Source: JBBIMP01 sp037444305 (GTDB taxonomy: Bacteria; Acidobacteriota; UBA6911). Taken from it: 21,400 bases of DNA. The DNA is taken from NCBI GenBank assembly GCA_037444305.1, contig JBBIMP010000061.1, positions 1 to 21,400 on the forward strand. The letters are read 5' to 3'. Shown here in pieces: positions 17,755 through 21,400 of the stretch (position 1 is its first letter; every line of letters starts with the position of its first letter). The position numbers and the translations under genes are program-made. The notes under the pieces are model-generated. The model searched no databases. It was not told the DNA's origin and saw only the letters and a list, made by a program, of their open reading frames with translations.

Positions 17755-18846
17755 ATGATCTCTTTCTTGTTCGTGGACACCGAACAGATCTGGAGGGGCG
17801 GGCAGGACCAGCTGCTCTCCCTGCTTCGGGGGCTGCTCGAGCGGGGGCACCGGGTGCACCTCGTATGCCACCCCTCGACGCTCCTGGAGCGACGCGCCGT
17901 CCAGGCGGGCGTCCAGGTTCATCCCCTCGCCATCCCGCGGGAAGTCGGAATCGTTCCCTATCTCCGGCTCTGGAAGCTGCTCCGAGACCACAGACCCGAG
18001 ATCCTCGCTTTCAACACCCCTCGCCCGGTTCTGCTGGGCGGCCTGGTCTCGCGTTTCAGCGAGGCCCGGGTCCGGATGATCTTCCGCAGGGTGAATTTTC
18101 CGCTGCGGCGCGGGGTGTTCACCAGGATCAAATACACCTGGGGAATAGACTGCATCGTGGCCATTTCCGAGAGCATCCATCATCAGTTGGAGGCCGCCGG
18201 GGTACCTTCCGCCCTCATCCGGACCGTCTATGAAGGAATCGACCTATTGCTTTTCCCCGACCAGGAATCCGCCGCCCGGGAAGCGGCAGATGGTCGGGTC
18301 GTGGTCGGGACCGTCGCGCACCTGAGTCCGGAAAAGGGGCTCTTCCACCTGGTCCGCGCAGCCTCCCTGATTCCCCAGGTCAGGTCCCGGCTCAGGTTCG
18401 TGATCGTGGGCGACGGTGCCTGCAGAAACGACCTGGAGAAGGAGGTCGCCGAAGCCGGCCTCTCAGGCTGCTTCGAGTTCACGGGTTTCCAGAGACTGCC
18501 GCTGTCTTATTTGCGCTCGTTCGATGTGTTCGTCCTGCCGAGCCTGTCCGAGGGTTTGTCGTCGGCGATCCTTAGCGCCATGGCGAGTTCCCTGCCGGTG
18601 GTCGCCACCAGCGTCGGCGGAATCCCGGAGTTGATCCATCACGGCGACAACGGCCTCCTTGTACCGCCTGCGAATCCCGAAAAACTCGCGCAGGCGATCG
18701 ACGCGCTCGCGGCCGAACCGGAGCGAGCCCGTAGAATGGGGAAGGTGGGCAGGGATCGCGTCGAGAAGCTTTTCACCCTGGAACGAAAGATCCGGGAAAC
18801 CGAGAAGCTCTGTGAGAAACTCCTGTATGGCTCCCCGCGGCCTTGA
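17755..18846 (+). CDS. GT4 family glycosyltransferase
   Basis: A 363-residue GT-B fold transferase. The N-domain begins FLFVDTEQIWRGGQDQL, with the glycine-rich acceptor-side loop; the C-domain has VGTVAHLSPEKGLFHLVRA (184-202), VIVGDG (217-222) and the donor site SEGLSSAILSAMASSLPVVA (265-284), followed by VGGIPELI. In the usual E-x7-E pair the first glutamate is Glu266, but the second position is Ser274, a known but less common variant. It would add a sugar to a lipid-linked intermediate at the cytoplasmic face of the membrane. It lies 27 bases after the dehydrogenase and one base before the next gene, in the polysaccharide operon. Donor and linkage cannot be read from sequence. The ribosome site before ATG 17755 is weak. 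Confidence 0.92.
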   Translation: MISFLFVDTEQIWRGGQDQLLSLLRGLLERGHRVHLVCHPSTLLERRAVQAGVQVHPLAIPREVGIVPYLRLWKLLRDHRPEILAFNTPRPVLLGGLVSRFSEARVRMIFRRVNFPLRRGVFTRIKYTWGIDCIVAISESIHHQLEAAGVPSALIRTVYEGIDLLLFPDQESAAREAADGRVVVGTVAHLSPEKGLFHLVRAASLIPQVRSRLRFVIVGDGACRNDLEKEVAEAGLSGCFEFTGFQRLPLSYLRSFDVFVLPSLSEGLSSAILSAMASSLPVVATSVGGIPELIHHGDNGLLVPPANPEKLAQAIDALAAEPERARRMGKVGRDRVEKLFTLERKIRETEKLCEKLLYGSPRP

Positions 18847-18847
18847 G

Positions 18848-20086
18848 ATGCAATTCATGTCCGACCCGGCCACCCGTTACCTGCCTGCATCGGTGATTGG
18901 AAGGCCGAGGCAGGCGGCATTCGTGGCGCTTGCGGGTTCGATCTGCCTGTCCCTGGTCTCGATCGCTGCATCGCAGATCCTCCTGGCGGGCGCCGCCGGG
19001 GGCGTCCTCTGGCTCTCGGCGAGGCCTGGCGGGCGATTTCCGTCATTTCCGCGGAGCGTGGCACTGCCGCTGGCGCTGTTTTTTCTCTGGACGGTGGCGG
19101 CGGCTCTGGCCTCAGCCGACATCGCTCTGGGACTGACCATCGTCAAGAAGTTTTATCTCTTCCTGATCCCTTTCCTGGTGGTGATGCTGTTCAGCGGCAA
19201 AGGGACTATCCTCTGGACCTACCGCGCGCTGTTCGCCGTCGCGGTGGTGGCGGCCTCCGCCGGGCTGGTGCAATTCGCCCTCAATCCGCACCGTGACGCC
19301 CTGAACCGCATCTCAGGCTTCATGAGCCAGTGGATGACCTACTCGGGACTGCTGATGCTCGTGCTGGTGCCCCTGGTCGCCTACGCGTTCTGCCTCGGCT
19401 GGAGGAAAAAGTGGTGGGCGGCGCCGCTCTGCGCACTGCTGGCGCTTGCGATATATCTGAGCGAAACGCGCAACGCGATGATCGGAACGGTGGCGGGCGT
19501 GGTCGTAATCCTGTTGCTGCTGCGCCGCTGGAGCGCCATCTTTCTGCTGGCGGCGCTTCTGGCAGCCGCCTACCTGCTATCGCCCGCCGGTATACAGCAG
19601 CGCCTTCGTTCGAGCCTCGACACCAACGATCCCAACACCCGCAATCGCATCGAGCTCTTCGAGACCTCGCTGCGGCTGATCGGCGACAACCCATGGTTCG
19701 GCGTGGGGCCGAAGAATGTCTCGATCGAGGCCTTGCGCTACCGCGGGAGCGAAGACTACCCCGACTGGATGTACCAGCACATGCACAATAACTTCCTGCA
19801 GATCGCCGCAGAGCGCGGGATCCCGGGATTGATCCTGTGGCTGTGGTTTGTGGGGGCGTTGGGGGCGGGCGGCCTGGCCGCGCTGGCGCATGCGGCCGGG
19901 GCGGCGGATGCAGGCGAAGGCCGCTTCGCCGGCAGTGCCGCCGTTGGCTCACTCGCCGCCTTGCTCGCTGCGGGCATGTTTGAATACAATTTCGGCGATT
20001 CGGAAGTACTCATCCTGTTTCTGTTCATCGCGAGCGCGCCGTTTGCCTGGCGCCTCGGCATCGCGGAAAAGGATCCGCTCGCTTGA
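18848..20086 (+). CDS. O-antigen ligase/polymerase-like membrane protein (Wzy_C family)
   Basis: A 412-residue polytopic inner-membrane protein with roughly ten to eleven hydrophobic segments. The loop in the C-terminal half carries NRIELFETSLRLIGDNPWFG, then GVGPKN and HMHNNFLQIAAERGIPGL, the signature of the O-antigen ligase/polymerase superfamily (WaaL, Wzy, PglL-like). The periplasmic loop histidine fits the expected catalytic region. The ATG at 18848 starts one base after the glycosyltransferase stop and is preferred over the much longer open frame that runs back into that gene; ATG 18857 is also possible. The role is to polymerise repeat units or to transfer glycan from undecaprenyl pyrophosphate; family membership does not tell which. 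No flippase (Wzx) is visible inside the window. Confidence 0.9.
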   Translation: MQFMSDPATRYLPASVIGRPRQAAFVALAGSICLSLVSIAASQILLAGAAGGVLWLSARPGGRFPSFPRSVALPLALFFLWTVAAALASADIALGLTIVKKFYLFLIPFLVVMLFSGKGTILWTYRALFAVAVVAASAGLVQFALNPHRDALNRISGFMSQWMTYSGLLMLVLVPLVAYAFCLGWRKKWWAAPLCALLALAIYLSETRNAMIGTVAGVVVILLLLRRWSAIFLLAALLAAAYLLSPAGIQQRLRSSLDTNDPNTRNRIELFETSLRLIGDNPWFGVGPKNVSIEALRYRGSEDYPDWMYQHMHNNFLQIAAERGIPGLILWLWFVGALGAGGLAALAHAAGAADAGEGRFAGSAAVGSLAALLAAGMFEYNFGDSEVLILFLFIASAPFAWRLGIAEKDPLA

Positions 20087-21195
20087 AGATCGCCATTCTT
20101 GGAACCCGGGGCATACCTGCAGGCTACGGCGGTTTCGAGACCTTTGCCGAGGAGTGCGGTGCGCGGCTCGCCGCACGCGGTCACCGGGTGACGGTCTACG
20201 GGAGATCGCACTACGTCGCCGCGGGCCTGAAGAGCCACCGCGGCGTCGACATCGTGCGCCTGCCCACCTTGCGCGGGAAGTACACCGACACCATCGTTCA
20301 CACGTTCCTCTCCGTGCTGCACTCGCTGGCCGGCGGGTACGATGTCATGCTCCTCTGCAACGCCGCCAACAGCATCTACGCCTGGATTCCGCGGTTGTTC
20401 GGCACGCCTGTCGCCGTGAATGTCGACGGGATCGAGCGGCGGAGGTCCAAGTGGAACCGCCTGGGACGCCTCTGGTACTTGCTTTCGGAGCGTTTTTCCG
20501 TGTGGTTTCCCAATGCCGTCGTTACGGATGCGAGGGTCATCGAACAGTACTACCGGTCCCGATACGGGTGCGGGTCCCTTTTCATACCCTACGGCGCCGA
20601 TGCCGAAGCACCGCGCGGTACCGGCACCCTGACGGCCCTCGGCCTGGAGCCTCGTGACTATTTCCTCTACGTCAGCCGCTTCGAACCGGAGAACAACCTG
20701 CACCGCGTCGTGGCTGCCTTCGAGAAGGTCCGGACGGCGAAACGCCTGGTCGCCGTCGGCGATGCACCCTACGCCAGGGACTACATAGCCTCGGTCAAAG
20801 CCACGCGCGACCCGAGAATCATGTTTCCCGGGGCCATCTACGGCCAGGGCTACCGGGAGCTCCAGGCCAACGCCTTCTGCTACGTGCACGCCACCGAAGT
20901 CGGGGGGACGCACCCGGCCCTCATCGAAGCCATGGCACTGGGCGGACTCGTCATTGCCAACGGCACCCCCGAAAACCGGGAGGTGGTCGAGAGGTGCGGC
21001 CTCCTCTACCGGATGAACGATGTCGAGGACCTGGCAGGTCGCCTGCAGGACGCTGCCGACCGTCCGGAGGAATTTGCCTCTCTCCGCGAAGCTGCCAGAG
21101 TTCGCGCTCGAGCCGAGTACTCCTGGGAGTCGGTCACCGACCGCTACGAGGACCTGCTCACCCGCCTCTCCAGGTTTCGGAGACAGGGGCCATAA
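20083..21195 (+). CDS. DUF1972/GT4 glycosyltransferase, rhamnosyltransferase-like
   Basis: A 370-residue protein. It starts KIAILGTRGIPAGYGGFETF, the hallmark of DUF1972 (N-domain of certain rhamnosyl- and related transferases). The C-domain has YVSRFEPENNLHRVV and VGGTHPALIEAMALGG donor-site sequence, then NREVVERCGLLY. The start is TTG 20083, overlapping the previous stop (TTGA, four bases), so translational coupling is likely. The last codons (about residues 366-370, RQGP and stop at 21193-21195) lie inside the left arm of a palindrome at 21182-21199, so the C-terminal tail has probably been supplied by that repeat. It is the last gene of the operon inside the window. The donor could be rhamnose or another deoxysugar; this is not proven. 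Confidence 0.92.
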   Translation: MKIAILGTRGIPAGYGGFETFAEECGARLAARGHRVTVYGRSHYVAAGLKSHRGVDIVRLPTLRGKYTDTIVHTFLSVLHSLAGGYDVMLLCNAANSIYAWIPRLFGTPVAVNVDGIERRRSKWNRLGRLWYLLSERFSVWFPNAVVTDARVIEQYYRSRYGCGSLFIPYGADAEAPRGTGTLTALGLEPRDYFLYVSRFEPENNLHRVVAAFEKVRTAKRLVAVGDAPYARDYIASVKATRDPRIMFPGAIYGQGYRELQANAFCYVHATEVGGTHPALIEAMALGGLVIANGTPENREVVERCGLLYRMNDVEDLAGRLQDAADRPEEFASLREAARVRARAEYSWESVTDRYEDLLTRLSRFRRQGP

Positions 21196-21237
21196 CCTCG
21201 AAACCAAGCGCAGAATTTGGAGGTTATGGCGCCTGTC
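21182..21237. repeat. REP-like palindrome containing the stop codon of the last gene
   Basis: Left arm 21182-21199 (GACAGGGGCCATAACCTC) and right arm 21220-21237 are reverse complements over 18 bases with one mismatch, around a 20-base loop. The upstream stop codon TAA (21193-21195) is inside the left arm. Related GACAGGCGCCAT-type palindromes are, from general knowledge, dispersed repeats in several environmental phyla. It may also act as a transcript-end hairpin, though no T run follows. Confidence 0.8.
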
Positions 21238-21264
21238 CCGAATGGCGCTTAATTAAGGAATCGA

Positions 21265-21379
21265 GGACCCCGAAGGGGTCCAACAGGAAAGCCCAGGGCG
21301 CAAGCCCTGGGAAAGGCGGGATAAGGGGAGAGAGGAGCCCTGCAAGGGCGGCACCGGCTGTGCCGCCCTTTCAGGGCTC
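21265..21379. repeat. Three-hairpin array, probable dispersed structured repeat
   Basis: Three compact hairpins follow each other. H1: GGACCCC (21265-21271), triloop GAA, GGGGTCC. H2: CCCAGGGC (21292-21299), tetraloop GCAA (a GNRA loop), GCCCTGGG. H3: GAGCCCTGCAAGGGCGGCAC (21335-21354), loop CGGCT, and a 20-base partner (21360-21379) with one mismatch. No open reading frame of note lies here and the element may go on past the window. Similar three-part patterns recur in planctomycete, verrucomicrobial and acidobacterial intergenic DNA as I recall; that should be checked. Confidence 0.75.
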
Positions 21380-21400
21380 AATCCCGGCATTCGCCGACAA

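Noticed and set aside
19756..21207. 483-codon minus-strand open frame
   Set aside because: Antisense to the ligase-like and DUF1972 genes; no recognisable domain.

Overview
The window looks like a high-GC bacterial chromosome, most likely an Acidobacteriota-type genome. The basis is an Oar-like TonB-dependent receptor with an N-terminal carboxypeptidase-regulatory domain, a Tat-exported amidase, a DUF1972-type glycosyltransferase, long gene-poor gaps and palindromic intergenic repeats. No rRNA, tRNA, CRISPR array or intact transposase was seen. The phylum call is inference from gene families, not from a marker gene.

Layout. (1) 1-2040, minus: 5' part of an Oar-like TonB-dependent receptor, cut by the window edge. 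(2) 2041-4213: gene-poor stretch with an AT-richer segment carrying two inverted repeats, then a broken subtilisin-like (S8) protease that loses frame one step before its catalytic serine. (3) 4214-5383, plus: M20 amidohydrolase. (4) 5394-5753, minus: remnant of a retropepsin-like aspartic protease. (5) 5725-7471, plus: candidate promoter with an internal dyad, then an ArsP-type permease and a small CXXC thioredoxin-like protein, probably a metal/metalloid or thiol-linked unit. (6) 7472-10408: a second TonB-dependent receptor broken by a one-base deficit in a G7 tract, with a potentially structured upstream region and flanked by two copies of one dispersed repeat. (7) 15197 down to 10409, minus: small hypothetical protein, secreted esterase, tryptophanase, Tat amidase. 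(8) 15479-21195, plus: a tight five-gene surface-polysaccharide operon: WbpP-like UDP-HexNAc 4-epimerase, WbpA-like UDP-HexNAc 6-dehydrogenase, GT4 glycosyltransferase, O-antigen ligase/polymerase-like membrane protein, and DUF1972/GT4 glycosyltransferase. (9) 21182-21400: a palindrome that contains the last stop codon, followed by three strong hairpins that look like a dispersed repeat element.

How the genes work together. The polysaccharide operon is the clearest functional unit: epimerase plus dehydrogenase would supply UDP-GlcNAc/GalNAc-derived uronic acids, two glycosyltransferases would use activated sugars on a lipid carrier, and the Wzy_C-type protein would polymerise or ligate the glycan. 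The minus-strand group (esterase, tryptophanase, amidase) looks catabolic and partly extracytoplasmic; no shared pathway is proven. The S8 gene and the second receptor both lack one G in a G tract. That could mean gene decay, phase variation or assembly error, and raw reads would decide.

No convincingly new multi-gene system was found. The most unusual signals are the G-tract lesions, the repeat pair around the receptor, the possible pseudoknot upstream of it, and the hairpin array at the right edge.
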